A stretch of DNA of 64,000 nt from assembly GCA_900109485.1 (NCBI GenBank), contig FOAY01000013.1, positions 1 through 64,000 on the forward strand, given 5' to 3'. Positions 21,992-33,064 of this stretch are shown here, piece after piece. The translations under genes and the position numbers were made by a program. Positions within the stretch are counted from its first letter, which is position 1. The number at the start of each line of letters is the position of its first letter. The notes under the pieces are model-generated. The model did no database searches. It saw only the letters and a list, made by a program, of their open reading frames with translations, and was not told where the DNA came from. The stretch is from Kosakonia sacchari. GTDB lineage: Bacteria; Pseudomonadota; Gammaproteobacteria; Enterobacterales; Enterobacteriaceae.

Positions 21992-22113
21992 GCGTGCCAT
22001 CTCGATGAATTTCGGGTTGCAGGCAGGCGGCCAGGCCGTAAGTCTTGAAGTCATCGGCTGGCTTGCACGAAAGCAGCCTGTGCCTCTGCAACCTGAACGC
22101 CGGACATAACATC

Positions 22114-22821
22114 ATGGAAGGCTGGCAGCGCGCATTTGTTCTGCATAGTCGCCCCTGGAGCGAAACCAGCCTGATGCTGGACGTCTTCACGGAAGAGTCA
22201 GGCCGCGTGCGCCTTGTCGCCAAAGGCGCACGTTCAAAACGCTCCAGTCTGAAAGGCGCTTTGCAGCCTTTTACCCCTCTGCTGGTTCGCTTTAGCGGGC
22301 GCGGTGAAGTGAAAACCCTGCGCAGCGCGGAAGCGGTATCACTGGCGCTGCCGCTGAGCGGCATCACGCTCTACAGCGGTCTCTACGTCAACGAACTCAT
22401 CTCCAGAGTGCTGGAGCACGAGACGCGATTCTCCGAACTCTTTTTTGATTATCTGCACTGTATCCAGGCGCTGGCTGGCGCAACCGGCACGCCGGAACCG
22501 GTCCTGCGCCGCTTTGAGCTGGCGCTGCTCGGCCATCTCGGTTACGGCGTGGATTTTCTTCACTGCGCGGGCAGCGGCGAGCCGGTGGATGATGCAATGA
22601 CCTACCGCTACCGGGAAGAGAAGGGTTTTATCGCCAGCGTGGTGATCGATAACAGCACTTTTACCGGGCGACATCTGCGCGCGCTGGCGGAGCGGGAGTT
22701 TCCGGATGCCGACACCCTGCGCGCGGCAAAGCGCTTTACCCGCATTGCGTTAAAGCCGTATCTTGGTGGCAAGCCGCTGAAAAGCCGCGAGCTATTCCGG
22801 CAGTTTGTTCCCAAACGATAG
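22114..22821 (+). CDS. recO: DNA repair protein RecO
   Basis: Loads RecA onto SSB-coated single-stranded DNA together with RecR, and anneals strands. The N-terminal OB-fold begins [19 protein letters not shown], followed by a helical domain. The ATG at 22114 is chosen by homology; the open frame continues 23 codons upstream without similarity. It has 235 residues, about seven fewer than E. coli, because it ends directly after FVPKR. Confidence 0.93.
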   Translation: MEGWQRAFVLHSRPWSETSLMLDVFTEESGRVRLVAKGARSKRSSLKGALQPFTPLLVRFSGRGEVKTLRSAEAVSLALPLSGITLYSGLYVNELISRVLEHETRFSELFFDYLHCIQALAGATGTPEPVLRRFELALLGHLGYGVDFLHCAGSGEPVDDAMTYRYREEKGFIASVVIDNSTFTGRHLRALAEREFPDADTLRAAKRFTRIALKPYLGGKPLKSRELFRQFVPKR

Positions 22822-22886
22822 CGGAAAAATTACAGGCCAGGCGGGGCGAAGACCGCGCCGGAACCCATAAAAATACGAGGATTGTC

Positions 22887-23617
22887 ATGGCTGAATTACT
22901 GTTAGGCGTCAATATTGATCACATTGCTACCCTGCGTAACGCACGCGGGACCGCATACCCGGATCCGGTACAGGCGGCATTTATTGCCGAGCAGGCCGGT
23001 GCCGATGGCATTACCGTGCATCTGCGTGAGGATCGCCGTCACATTACCGACCGCGACGTGCGCATTTTGCGCCAGACCTTGCATACGCGCATGAATCTGG
23101 AAATGGCGGTCACCGAAGAAATGCTGGGCATTGCTTGCGAAACTAAGCCGCACTTCTGTTGCCTGGTGCCGGAAAAACGCCAAGAAGTCACCACTGAAGG
23201 CGGGCTGGATGTTGCCGGTCAGCGCGAGAAAATGCGTGATGCCTGCCAGCGCCTGGCGGCCGCGGGTATCCTTGTTTCGCTGTTTATCGATGCTGATGAT
23301 GAACAGATTAAAGCCGCCGCCGAGGTTGGCGCGCCCTATATCGAGATCCACACCGGTTGCTATGCCGATGCTAAAACCGATGCGGAACAGGCAAAAGAGC
23401 TTGAACGCATCGCCAAAGCGGCAACCTATGCCGCAAGCCTGGGGCTGAAAGTGAATGCCGGCCACGGCCTGACGTATCACAACGTGAAAGCGATTGCTGC
23501 ACTGCCGGAGATGCATGAGCTGAATATCGGCCATGCGATTATTGGCCGCGCAGTAATGAGTGGTCTGAAAGAGGCGGTGGCCGAAATGAAACGTCTGATG
23601 CTGGAAGCGCGCGGCTA

Positions 23618-23618
<1 letters not shown>
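22887..23618 (+). CDS. pdxJ: Pyridoxine 5'-phosphate synthase
   Basis: Condenses 3-amino-2-oxopropyl phosphate with deoxyxylulose 5-phosphate to give pyridoxine phosphate, the last ring-forming step of vitamin B6 synthesis. It is a TIM barrel, with [13 protein letters not shown] at residues 9-21 and the conserved [11 protein letters not shown]-type loop here as [11 protein letters not shown]. The 243 residues match E. coli. Its stop overlaps the acpS start (TAATG), the usual pdxJ-acpS coupling. Confidence 0.96.
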
Positions 23619-24300
<682 letters not shown>

Positions 24301-24311
24301 TCATTCCCTGT

Positions 24312-25160
24312 TCAAACCAGTTTTTTTACCAGCTCCTCGCTGTGGCGAATACGCTCCGGCGCATGCTCCAGATCCTGCTGCACCAGCGCCATAAACAGTA
24401 AATCCGTCAGCATCATTTGCGCGCTGGTGGAGGAGATCGCCGCGCTGCGCGTCGCCTGCTCTTCGGCGATGGTATAGAGGCAATGCGTCGCGCGCTGTTG
24501 CAGCGCATTAGGCGTAAAGCCGGTAATTGCCAGGACTTTACCACCCACGCGCAGCGTCTCATCTACGGCCATATTGATCTCGCGCCGTTCACCGGTATAG
24601 GAAACCGGCAGCAGTAAATCGCCCGGCTCCATGGCCTGTACGGTCGCCAGCAGGGCGTGCATATCCTGCTCGACGACGGCGTTAATGCCGATTTTCATCA
24701 GCTTCCAGCCGAAGTTGCGTGCAACCAGCCCGGATGCGCCAATCCCCGTAAGGATAATGCGCCGCGCATCGCGCAGCAGGCGTACGCTTTCCAGCAGCTT
24801 CTCTTCGCTGTTGACATCCAGCGAGGCATGCATAGCGCTTTGATACTCATTGATCAGCTTTTCCCCAACGACCCGTAGCGGATCGTCGCCGCGAATTTTG
24901 TTATGCACCGGAATCGAGTAGGGGTTCGGATTGCTGGCCAGCGCTTCGCTGATCGCCAGCTTCATCGCCGGGAAACCTTTAAAATCCATCTTCTGCGCGA
25001 ATTTCACCACGCTCGACTGGCTGACGCCCGCTTCGGCGGCCAGTTGTTGTGAGCTTAAATGGCGCGCGCGATCGGGGTTTTCCAGCAGAAATCCCGCCAG
25101 TTTTTTATCGCTCTGCGCCAGGCCAGGGTAACGCTGGCGAATGCGAATCAAACAGTTCAT
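24312..25160 (-). CDS. yfhH: RpiR/MurR-family transcriptional regulator YfhH
   Basis: DNA-binding regulator with an N-terminal HTH_6 domain (about 1-77, LSSQQLAAEAGVSQSSVVKFAQK as the recognition part) and a C-terminal SIS sugar-phosphate-binding domain (about 125-265, starting ILTGIGASGLVARNF). The 282 residues from the ATG at 25160 align with E. coli YfhH; a 13-residue extension to 25199 is not conserved. Ligand and targets are unknown. A 17-bp inverted repeat lies about 105 bp upstream and could be its own operator. Confidence 0.9.
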   Translation of the reverse strand: MNCLIRIRQRYPGLAQSDKKLAGFLLENPDRARHLSSQQLAAEAGVSQSSVVKFAQKMDFKGFPAMKLAISEALASNPNPYSIPVHNKIRGDDPLRVVGEKLINEYQSAMHASLDVNSEEKLLESVRLLRDARRIILTGIGASGLVARNFGWKLMKIGINAVVEQDMHALLATVQAMEPGDLLLPVSYTGERREINMAVDETLRVGGKVLAITGFTPNALQQRATHCLYTIAEEQATRSAAISSTSAQMMLTDLLFMALVQQDLEHAPERIRHSEELVKKLV

Positions 25161-25561
25161 AACGTCTCCGGGAGGTATCATCAGCCGCTGTGGCTGCACC
25201 CGGCTAAGCGGGCGAAAGAATTTAATATTCCATTAATAGCGTATTATTATGAATTAAAAATTCTATTGATACAAAATATCAATGACCAGCTTTTGACCAG
25301 GATCAGGCCGATCACCGCGCACGGTCAGCAAGCGGGCAAAAAACAGATGGCGAAACGGAGCAAAGTGAAAGGCGCGTGTGAGATATCTGTAGGTTATGGT
25401 TGCGTGCTGGCAGTGTAGAGCATCCGGCACTGAACGGTATCTGCCTGTTAGCAGAGGTAGCCGTTACCGGAAATGTGAGGATCTATCTGTTAGGCTATGA
25501 AAGAGTGATCGTCACAAGCGGAGGCTGGCGGTCAGGGATAAACCAGGCAGAGGGATAACAT
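25161..25561. other. 401-bp intergenic region yfhH-pgpC
   Basis: The first 120 bases are AT-rich and probably hold the yfhH promoter, with the inverted repeat at 25266-25282. The remaining 280 bases are of mixed composition. I see no tRNA, no convincing open reading frame and no known small RNA there. Confidence 0.5.
25266..25282. promoter_or_regulatory. Inverted repeat upstream of yfhH
   Basis: TTGATA-CAAAA-TATCAA has perfect 6-base arms in the AT-rich region upstream of yfhH. RpiR-type regulators often bind such repeats near their own genes. Autoregulation is inference only. Confidence 0.4.
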
Positions 25562-26197
25562 TTGGCTACCACTGAGCGCCGCGTCGTTTTTTTTGACCTT
25601 GATGGCACACTGCATCAGCAGGATATGTTCGGGACATTTCTGCGCTATTTACTGCGCCATCACCCGCTTAATGCCTTACTGGTATTGCCGCTGTTGCCGG
25701 TGATTATCGGCGGATTATTGATCAAAGGGCGTGCCGCGCGCTGGCCGATGAGCTTGCTGCTGTGGGGATGCACGTTTGGTCACAGTGAGCGCCACTTGCT
25801 GGCGCTCCAGCAGAAATTTGTCGCCTGGTTTCGCGGGCACGTAACGGCCTTTCCGGTTGTCCAGGCAAGGCTGACCAACTACCTTGCAGCAGCCGATGCG
25901 GATATCTGGCTGATTACCGGTTCGCCGCAGCCGCTGGTGGAGCAGGTCTATTTTGATACGCCCTGGCTGCCGCGCGTGAATCTGATTGCCAGCCAAATCA
26001 AACGGCGTAACGGCGGCTGGGTGTTAACAATGCGCTGCCTTGGTCATGAAAAGGTCGCGCAGTTAGAGCGTAAAATTGGTACGCCGCTGCGCCTGTACAG
26101 CGGCTACAGCGATAGCAAGCAGGATAACCCGCTGCTCTATTTCTGCCAGCACCGCTGGCGCGTTACGCCGCGCGGTGAGCTGCAACAACTGGAGTAG
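25562..26197 (+). CDS. pgpC: Phosphatidylglycerophosphatase C
   Basis: HAD-family membrane phosphatase (YfhB) that removes the phosphate of phosphatidylglycerophosphate to give phosphatidylglycerol. The HAD nucleophile motif FFDLDGT has Asp12 and Asp14, a hydrophobic helix follows at about 34-54, and LITGSPQ and SGYSDSKQDNPLL are the later HAD motifs. The 211 residues match E. coli. The start is TTG at 25562, preceded by AGAGGGA. Confidence 0.93.
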   Translation: MATTERRVVFFDLDGTLHQQDMFGTFLRYLLRHHPLNALLVLPLLPVIIGGLLIKGRAARWPMSLLLWGCTFGHSERHLLALQQKFVAWFRGHVTAFPVVQARLTNYLAAADADIWLITGSPQPLVEQVYFDTPWLPRVNLIASQIKRRNGGWVLTMRCLGHEKVAQLERKIGTPLRLYSGYSDSKQDNPLLYFCQHRWRVTPRGELQQLE

Positions 26198-26206
26198 TGC
26201 CTGACC

Positions 26207-26794
<588 letters not shown>

Positions 26795-26813
26795 ATTCAC
26801 ACCGACCGAAAAA

Positions 26814-28373
26814 CTAGCGATTGACTTTAAGCGGATTTTTTACCAGCGCTTCGGGCACCAGTAACGGATTACGCGGGAAAGCATCGTTGGCCGTCAGGGC
26901 GCTGAAGGGCATCACGCCGTAATCCGGGCGGTTAAGTTCATCTGTCGAAACTGCCGGATAACTCTGCGCCAGTTGCAGGGCTTTGGCGGCAACCTTCTCT
27001 TTTTCCAGCAGATAACCCACCAGGCTAATTTCGTACTTACGAATATTTTCCACATAAGCATAAGCTTCATGACCACGGGCGTAACCGTAAGTCAGCTTGC
27101 TGTAATAAGGTTTCTGGCTCAGCAGCGGCAGCCGCTGTTTGACGTCGGCCCAGCTATCGGGATTGCCTTTGGTTTTCGCCGTCAGCGCGCGGGCATCAAG
27201 CATATGCGCGTAGCCCATATTGTAGGCCGCCAGCGCAAACCAGATTTTCTCATCCTGCGGCACGCTATCCGGCACTTTGCTCATCATATCCAGCAAATAA
27301 CGGGCGCCGCCGCTGATGCTTTGTTCAGCATCGGTTCGATCGTTTAAGCCCAGGCTCTGCGCCGTGTTTTTGGTCAGCATCATCAGACCGCGCACGCCGG
27401 TGGGCGAGGTGGCCTGCGAATCCCAGTGCGACTCCTGGTAAGAAATGGCTGCCAGCAAGCGCCAGTCGATCTCCTGCGCGTATTTTTCAAAGATCGGCTG
27501 AAGATCGGGCAATACGCTGTCCACTGCGCGCAGGAAAGTGCGCGTATCCACATAGTCAAAATCGTCGCCGTGGCCGAGGTATTTCTCCTCCAGCCGGGCG
27601 AGCGTGCCGTCTTCATTCATATTGTTGAAGAAGTCGAGCATCGCCGCTGACAGCGTATTGTCGTCATCACGCTTGCTGAACCAGGTCACTGGCTGTTCAT
27701 CGGTGATATCCAGCGCGACGGCCAGTTCCGGATGAACGCGCTGGAACAGACTGATTGCCACTGAATCGGCCACGGTATAACTCAGTTTGCCCTCGACAAC
27801 CTGCTCTAACAGCGCCGTCGTGCCCAGTTTTTCGTCCACTTTCCAGCTTAAGTCCGGGTATTTTTTCTCTTTAAGCTCGCGCAGATCGTCCAGCGCAACG
27901 TGTCCGGGGGCGATGGTTAACTGATCGGCGGTGATCGATTGCAGCGAGCGCGGGCGATAACCGCCAACCCGGTAAACCAGTTGCTGTGAAACCGAGTAGT
28001 AGACCGGGCCGGTCTGGTAGTTTTTGATGCGTTCGCTGTTATAGACAAGGCCAGCAGCAAGCATATCGGCGTCATCATTATCGAGGTCGTCGAAAAGCTG
28101 GCTGATGTTCTGCCGCACGGTCACTTTCAGTTTGACGCCGAGGTAATCGGCAAAATGCTGTGCCAGATCGTAATCCAGCCCGCTGGTTTTCCCGTCAATG
28201 ACGGCATAGCTCAGCGGACTGGAAAGCGTACTGATGCGCAATTCCCCGCGTGCTTTGATCGCCGCGATGCGATTGTCGGCTTTACCGAACCAGGGAATGG
28301 AAGGCCACAGGGCCGCTGCCAGCAGCAGGGTGACAATGCCGATGAGCAGATAATTAATCTTAAATTTTTTCAA
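26814..28373 (-). CDS. mltF: Membrane-bound lytic murein transglycosylase F
   Basis: Cuts peptidoglycan glycan strands to 1,6-anhydromuramyl products. An N-terminal hydrophobic segment (about 7-23) is followed by a substrate-binding-protein-like regulatory domain (45-265) and a C-terminal SLT domain. The catalytic Glu lies in [11 protein letters not shown], and [12 protein letters not shown] is the SLT motif. It has 519 residues, close to E. coli (518), but the last 45 residues differ. It is divergent from purL. Confidence 0.94.
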   Translation of the reverse strand: MKKFKINYLLIGIVTLLLAAALWPSIPWFGKADNRIAAIKARGELRISTLSSPLSYAVIDGKTSGLDYDLAQHFADYLGVKLKVTVRQNISQLFDDLDNDDADMLAAGLVYNSERIKNYQTGPVYYSVSQQLVYRVGGYRPRSLQSITADQLTIAPGHVALDDLRELKEKKYPDLSWKVDEKLGTTALLEQVVEGKLSYTVADSVAISLFQRVHPELAVALDITDEQPVTWFSKRDDDNTLSAAMLDFFNNMNEDGTLARLEEKYLGHGDDFDYVDTRTFLRAVDSVLPDLQPIFEKYAQEIDWRLLAAISYQESHWDSQATSPTGVRGLMMLTKNTAQSLGLNDRTDAEQSISGGARYLLDMMSKVPDSVPQDEKIWFALAAYNMGYAHMLDARALTAKTKGNPDSWADVKQRLPLLSQKPYYSKLTYGYARGHEAYAYVENIRKYEISLVGYLLEKEKVAAKALQLAQSYPAVSTDELNRPDYGVMPFSALTANDAFPRNPLLVPEALVKNPLKVNR

Positions 28374-28539
28374 TTAGTTAATTCTCTGCGCAGTGCTTTG
28401 CTTCAGAATATTTTTTACCGTGGTAACAACAGGATTTGTCGGTGATTGAGCGGCATTTTGCGCAACAAAACGCCAGTTGGCAACTAATTAGAGCAGTCGG
28501 CGACAGCTATTGTTAAAAAATCAGACGTGGTTTATTTCG

Positions 28540-28555
28540 ACGCAAACGGTTTCGT
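28540..28555. promoter_or_regulatory. PurR operator and promoter of purL
   Basis: ACGCAAACGGTTTCGT fits the 16-bp PurR consensus at all fixed positions. A perfect -10 TATAAT lies at 28573-28578, so bound PurR would cover the -35 region. Confidence 0.87.
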
Positions 28556-28641
28556 CGCCGCGCACTATTCTCTATAATGACGCCCGTTTTCCCCCTGGTG
28601 CACACTTAAAGCGTCCCTGACGCTTCGAAGACGAGAGACTT

Positions 28642-31600
28642 ATGATGGAAATTCTGCGTGGTTCGCCTGCATTGTCCGCTTTCCGTATCAACAAACTGCT
28701 GGCGCGTTTTCAGGCGGCCAACCTCCCGGTCAGTAATATTTATGCCGAGTATGCCCACTTTGCCGATCTGAATGAGAGCCTTACCGAAGAAGAGTACGCA
28801 CGGCTCCAGCGCCTGCTGAAATACGGCCCGAGCCTTGGCAGCCATACGCCGACCGGAAAATTGCTGCTCGTCACGCCTCGTCCTGGCACCATCTCTCCCT
28901 GGTCTTCCAAAGCGACCGATATCGCCCACAACTGCGGCCTGAATAAAATCAATCGCCTTGAGCGTGGTGTCGCGTATTACGTTGACGCGGCGGGTCTGAG
29001 CGATGCGCAGTGGAATGAGGTCGCCGCCGAACTGCACGACCGCATGATGGAGAGTGTTTTCACCTCGCAGGCGGACGCTGCGCGTCTGTTTGAACACCAT
29101 CAACCGGCACCGGTGCAGAGCGTTGATCTGCTTGGCGAAGGCCGCCAGGCGCTGATCGACGCGAACCTGCGTCTTGGCCTGGCGCTAGCGGAAGACGAAA
29201 TTGATTACCTGCAGGATGCGTTCACCCGTCTGGGGCGTAACCCGAACGATATCGAACTCTATATGTTTGCGCAGGCGAACTCCGAACACTGCCGCCACAA
29301 GATTTTCAACGCCGACTGGGTGATTGATGGCAAGCAGCAGCCGAAGTCGCTGTTCAAAATGATTAAAAACACCTTCGAGCAAACGCCGGACTTCGTGCTG
29401 TCAGCCTACAAAGACAACGCGGCGGTCATGGAAGGTTCGGAAGTGGGGCGCTTCTTCGCCGATCGCGGGGAAGGCCGCTACGATTTCCATCAGGAACCGG
29501 CACATATCCTGATGAAAGTGGAAACCCATAACCACCCGACGGCGATTTCACCGTGGCCGGGTGCGGCGACCGGTTCCGGCGGCGAAATCCGTGATGAAGG
29601 GGCGACCGGTCGCGGCGCGAAACCGAAAGCCGGGCTGGTGGGCTTCTCCGTTTCCAACCTGCGCATTCCGGGCTTTGAACAACCGTGGGAAGAGGATTTT
29701 GGTAAGCCGGAGCGTATTGTTACCGCGCTGGATATTATGACCGACGGCCCGCTGGGCGGTGCAGCGTTCAATAACGAATTTGGTCGTCCGGCGCTGAATG
29801 GTTACTTCCGTACCTATGAAGAGAAAGTAAACAGCCACAACGGCGAAGAGCTGCGCGGCTACCATAAGCCGATCATGCTGGCGGGTGGGATCGGTAATAT
29901 TCGCGCGGATCACGTGCAGAAAGGCGAGATCACCGTTGGCGCGAAACTGATCGTGCTGGGTGGCCCGGCAATGAACATCGGTCTCGGCGGCGGCGCGGCG
30001 TCTTCTATGGCCTCCGGCCAGTCTGATGCGGATCTCGATTTTGCCTCCGTACAGCGTGATAACCCGGAGATGGAGCGTCGTTGCCAGGAAGTGATCGACC
30101 GCTGCTGGCAGCTGGGCGATGCCAACCCGATCCTCTTTATTCATGACGTGGGCGCGGGCGGTCTGTCGAACGCCATGCCGGAGCTGGTGAGCGATGGCGG
30201 TCGCGGTGGGCGTTTCGAACTGCGCGATATCCTCAGCGATGAGCCGGGCATGAGCCCGCTGGAAATCTGGTGTAACGAATCGCAGGAGCGTTATGTGCTG
30301 GCGGTTGCCGCCGATCAACTGGCGCTGTTTGACGAGCTTTGCCGCCGCGAACGCGCGCCGTATGCGGTGATCGGTGAAGCCACCGAAGCGCAGCACCTGA
30401 CGCTGAATGACAAGCACTTTAATAACCAGCCGATCGACATGCCGCTGGATGTGCTGCTGGGTAAAACGCCGAAAATGACGCGTGACGTAGAAACCCGTCA
30501 GGCGACCGGCGATACCTTCAATACGCAAAGTATCTCTGTGGCTGATGCGGTAAACCGCGTGCTGCATCTGCCGACCGTGGCGGAAAAAACCTTTCTCGTC
30601 ACCATTGGCGACCGTACGGTAACCGGTATGGTTTCCCGCGATCAGATGGTTGGCCCGTGGCAGGTGCCGGTCGCTAACTGCGCGGTCACCACCGCCAGCC
30701 TTGACAGCTACTACGGCGAAGCGATGGCGCTGGGCGAACGTGCGCCGGTTGCGCTGCTCGACTTTGCCGCTTCCGCTCGCCTGGCAGTGGGTGAAGCATT
30801 AACCAATATTGCGGCAACGCAGATTGGCGATATCAAACGTATCAAACTCTCCGCCAACTGGATGGCGGCAGCCGGTCACCCGGGTGAAGACGCAGGCCTG
30901 TATGCGGCGGTAAAAGCCGTTGGTGAAGAGCTTTGCCCTGCGCTGGGGCTGACCATTCCGGTGGGTAAAGACTCCATGTCGATGAAAACCCGCTGGCAGG
31001 AAGGCAGCGAACAGCGCGAGATGACCTCGCCGCTGTCGCTGGTGATCACTGCCTTTGCCCGCGTGGAAGATGTGCGCCACACGGTGACGCCGCAGCTTTC
31101 AACGGAAGATAACGCCCTGCTGCTGATCGATCTCGGCAACGGCAACAACGCGCTGGGCGCGACGGCGCTGGCGCAGGTTTACCGTCAACTGGGCGACAAA
31201 CCGGCGGATGTGCGTAACGTTGAGCAATTAAAAGGCTTCTATGATGCGATTCAGGCGCTGGTAGCCGATCGTAAACTGCTGGCCTATCACGACCGTTCCG
31301 ATGGCGGTTTGCTGGTTACGCTGGCTGAAATGGCCTTTACCGGCCACTGCGGCGTGAATGCTGACATTGCGGCGCTGGGTAGCGATCGTCTGGCGGCATT
31401 GTTTAACGAAGAGCTGGGCGCGGTGATTCAGGTGCGTGCCGCCGATCGTGAGGCGGTGGAAAGCGTACTGGCGGCCTACGGTCTGGGCGACAATGTTCAT
31501 TATCTCGGCCGCGCCGTTTCCGGTGACCGCTTTGTTATCGAAGCGAACGGCCAGCCGGTGTTCAGCGAAAGCCGCACCACGCTGCGTATGTGGTGGGCAG

Positions 31601-32529
31601 AAACCACCTGGCAGATGCAGCGCCTGCGCGACAACCCGGAATGCGCGGATCAGGAGCATGACGCGAAAGCGAATGACGCCGATCCGGGTCTGAACGTGAA
31701 ACTGTCATTCGATATCAATGACGATATCGCCGCGCCGTTTATTGCTACCGGCGCGCGTCCGAAAGTGGCGGTGCTGCGCGAGCAGGGCGTTAACTCCCAT
31801 GTGGAAATGGCGGCAGCTTTCCACCGTGCCGGGTTTGATGCCATTGACGTGCATATGAGCGATCTGCTGGCCGGGCGCAGTGGCCTGGAAAACTTCCACG
31901 CGCTGGTCGCTTGCGGCGGTTTCTCTTACGGTGACGTATTGGGCGCGGGCGAAGGCTGGGCGAAGTCGATTCTGTTCAACGACCGCGTACGCGATGAGTT
32001 TGAAACCTTCTTCCATCGTCCGCAGACGCTGGCGCTGGGTGTCTGTAACGGTTGCCAGATGATGTCTAACCTGCGTGAGCTGATCCCGGGCAGCGAACTG
32101 TGGCCGCGCTTTGTGCGTAACCACTCCGATCGCTTTGAAGCGCGCTTCAGCCTGGTTGAAGTGACGCAAAGCCCGTCGCTGCTGCTGGCTGGCATGGTCG
32201 GTTCGCAGATGCCGATCGCGGTTTCTCACGGTGAAGGCCGTGTCGAAGTGCGTGACGCGGCGCATCTGGCTCAGCTTGAGAGCAAAGGGCTGGTGGCGCT
32301 GCGCTATGTCGATAACTTCGGCAAAGTGACGGAAACCTATCCGGCTAACCCGAACGGTTCGCCGAACGGTATTACGGCGGTAACCAGCGAGAGCGGTCGC
32401 GTGACCATCATGATGCCGCACCCGGAGCGCGTGTTCCGTACGGTTTCCAACTCCTGGCACCCGGAAAACTGGGGCGAGGACAGCCCGTGGATGCGCATCT
32501 TCCGCAACGCCCGTAAACAGCTGGGTTAA
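28642..32529 (+). CDS. purL: Phosphoribosylformylglycinamidine synthase
   Basis: Converts FGAR, glutamine and ATP to FGAM in purine synthesis. It is the long single-chain enzyme: an N-terminal domain, two ATP-binding AIR-synthase-like halves and a C-terminal class I glutaminase with the nucleophile in [10 protein letters not shown] and the His-Glu pair in MMPHPERVF. The 1295 residues match E. coli. The gene is monocistronic, with a PurR operator upstream and a strong terminator downstream. The ATG at 28642 is followed by a second ATG. Confidence 0.98.
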   Translation: MMEILRGSPALSAFRINKLLARFQAANLPVSNIYAEYAHFADLNESLTEEEYARLQRLLKYGPSLGSHTPTGKLLLVTPRPGTISPWSSKATDIAHNCGLNKINRLERGVAYYVDAAGLSDAQWNEVAAELHDRMMESVFTSQADAARLFEHHQPAPVQSVDLLGEGRQALIDANLRLGLALAEDEIDYLQDAFTRLGRNPNDIELYMFAQANSEHCRHKIFNADWVIDGKQQPKSLFKMIKNTFEQTPDFVLSAYKDNAAVMEGSEVGRFFADRGEGRYDFHQEPAHILMKVETHNHPTAISPWPGAATGSGGEIRDEGATGRGAKPKAGLVGFSVSNLRIPGFEQPWEEDFGKPERIVTALDIMTDGPLGGAAFNNEFGRPALNGYFRTYEEKVNSHNGEELRGYHKPIMLAGGIGNIRADHVQKGEITVGAKLIVLGGPAMNIGLGGGAASSMASGQSDADLDFASVQRDNPEMERRCQEVIDRCWQLGDANPILFIHDVGAGGLSNAMPELVSDGGRGGRFELRDILSDEPGMSPLEIWCNESQERYVLAVAADQLALFDELCRRERAPYAVIGEATEAQHLTLNDKHFNNQPIDMPLDVLLGKTPKMTRDVETRQATGDTFNTQSISVADAVNRVLHLPTVAEKTFLVTIGDRTVTGMVSRDQMVGPWQVPVANCAVTTASLDSYYGEAMALGERAPVALLDFAASARLAVGEALTNIAATQIGDIKRIKLSANWMAAAGHPGEDAGLYAAVKAVGEELCPALGLTIPVGKDSMSMKTRWQEGSEQREMTSPLSLVITAFARVEDVRHTVTPQLSTEDNALLLIDLGNGNNALGATALAQVYRQLGDKPADVRNVEQLKGFYDAIQALVADRKLLAYHDRSDGGLLVTLAEMAFTGHCGVNADIAALGSDRLAALFNEELGAVIQVRAADREAVESVLAAYGLGDNVHYLGRAVSGDRFVIEANGQPVFSESRTTLRMWWAETTWQMQRLRDNPECADQEHDAKANDADPGLNVKLSFDINDDIAAPFIATGARPKVAVLREQGVNSHVEMAAAFHRAGFDAIDVHMSDLLAGRSGLENFHALVACGGFSYGDVLGAGEGWAKSILFNDRVRDEFETFFHRPQTLALGVCNGCQMMSNLRELIPGSELWPRFVRNHSDRFEARFSLVEVTQSPSLLLAGMVGSQMPIAVSHGEGRVEVRDAAHLAQLESKGLVALRYVDNFGKVTETYPANPNGSPNGITAVTSESGRVTIMMPHPERVFRTVSNSWHPENWGEDSPWMRIFRNARKQLG

Positions 32530-32544
32530 GCGGCTGTTGCAGAC

Positions 32545-32579
32545 AAGCCCTCTTCCTTCGGGAAGGGGGCTTTTTTTTT
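32545..32579 (+). terminator. purL terminator
   Basis: A 12-bp stem (AAGCCCTCTTCC with GGAAGGGGGCTT, one G-U pair) with a TTCG loop is followed by nine T. Confidence 0.92.
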
Positions 32580-32590
32580 GCCCGCTCGAC

Positions 32591-32608
32591 TGTCGGTATT
32601 TCCCGACA
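32591..32608. promoter_or_regulatory. GlrR binding site 1 of glmY
   Basis: TGTC-N10-GACA, an exact match to the GlrR (QseF) consensus, lies about 230 bp upstream of the glmY start. Confidence 0.8.
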
Positions 32609-32623
32609 ACAGATATTCCTTAC

Positions 32624-32641
32624 TGTCTCCAAAAGGAGACA
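32624..32641. promoter_or_regulatory. GlrR binding site 2 of glmY
   Basis: TGTC-N10-GACA is a second exact match, 33 bp downstream of site 1. Its spacer is itself nearly palindromic (TCCAAAAGGA). Confidence 0.8.
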
Positions 32642-32686
32642 TTTAATTCATTGATTATTAATAAGTTATTTTAGGTGCTGAATGGG

Positions 32687-32704
32687 TGTTGCTGATTAGC
32701 GACA
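32687..32704. promoter_or_regulatory. GlrR binding site 3 of glmY (degenerate)
   Basis: TGTT-N10-GACA differs from consensus at one base. E. coli glmY also has three GlrR sites upstream of its sigma-54 promoter. Confidence 0.6.
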
Positions 32705-32791
32705 GATTGGTGAAATGATAAACATTTTTGTTTTTCTGCCTGTCGATAAAAATTCATTTGTAATCAGTATATTAAAATAATGATTTATACA

Positions 32792-32808
32792 TTGGCATAA
32801 TACATGCA
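32792..32808 (+). promoter_or_regulatory. Sigma-54 promoter of glmY
   Basis: GG at 32794-32795 and GC at 32806-32807 are separated by exactly 10 bases in the context TTGGCA...TGCA, as in -24/-12 promoters. The start would be A at 32820, the first base of GlmY. Confidence 0.83.
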
Positions 32809-32819
32809 TAATAACAGGC

Positions 32820-33003
32820 AGTGGCTCATTCACCTTCTTATGTCAGCCCCTTCGGGACGCGCTACATAAACTCAGAATGACGCACTTAAAGGTGCCTGCC
32901 GTCCAACTGCTGATCATTGCGTAGCTTTATCAGACATCGGGCGAAACGTCGAGTTAGGCACCGCCTAATTTTTAAACAGAGCCGGGTTAATGCCCGGCTT
33001 TGT
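32820..33003 (+). ncRNA. glmY: Small RNA GlmY
   Basis: A regulatory RNA that titrates the adaptor RapZ and so protects GlmZ from RNase E, raising GlmS synthesis when glucosamine-6-phosphate is low. It begins AGTGGCTCATTCACC and contains the conserved hairpin TATGTCAGCCCCTTCGGGAC and the segment GCCGTCCAACTGCTGATC. About 184 bases, as in E. coli. The 3' hairpin is GCCGGG-N6-CCCGGC with T residues; an earlier hairpin at 32954-32968 with TTTTT could give a shorter form. It lies between purL and glrK, as in E. coli. Confidence 0.9.
32954..32973 (+). terminator. Internal hairpin with T-run in GlmY
   Basis: TTAGGC-ACC-GCCTAA is followed by five T. It would end GlmY near 154 bases, or act as the stem next to the processing site that gives the active short form. 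Confidence 0.55.
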
Positions 33004-33064
33004 TGTTTCTGGCATTTACTAAATCAGTTAGCATTCCGGTATCTTTTTCTGTGAGAGTACTGCA

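Noticed and set aside
29548-30567. 339-codon minus-strand frame inside purL
   Set aside because: purL is intact over 1295 codons; the antisense frame has no motif and no start signal.
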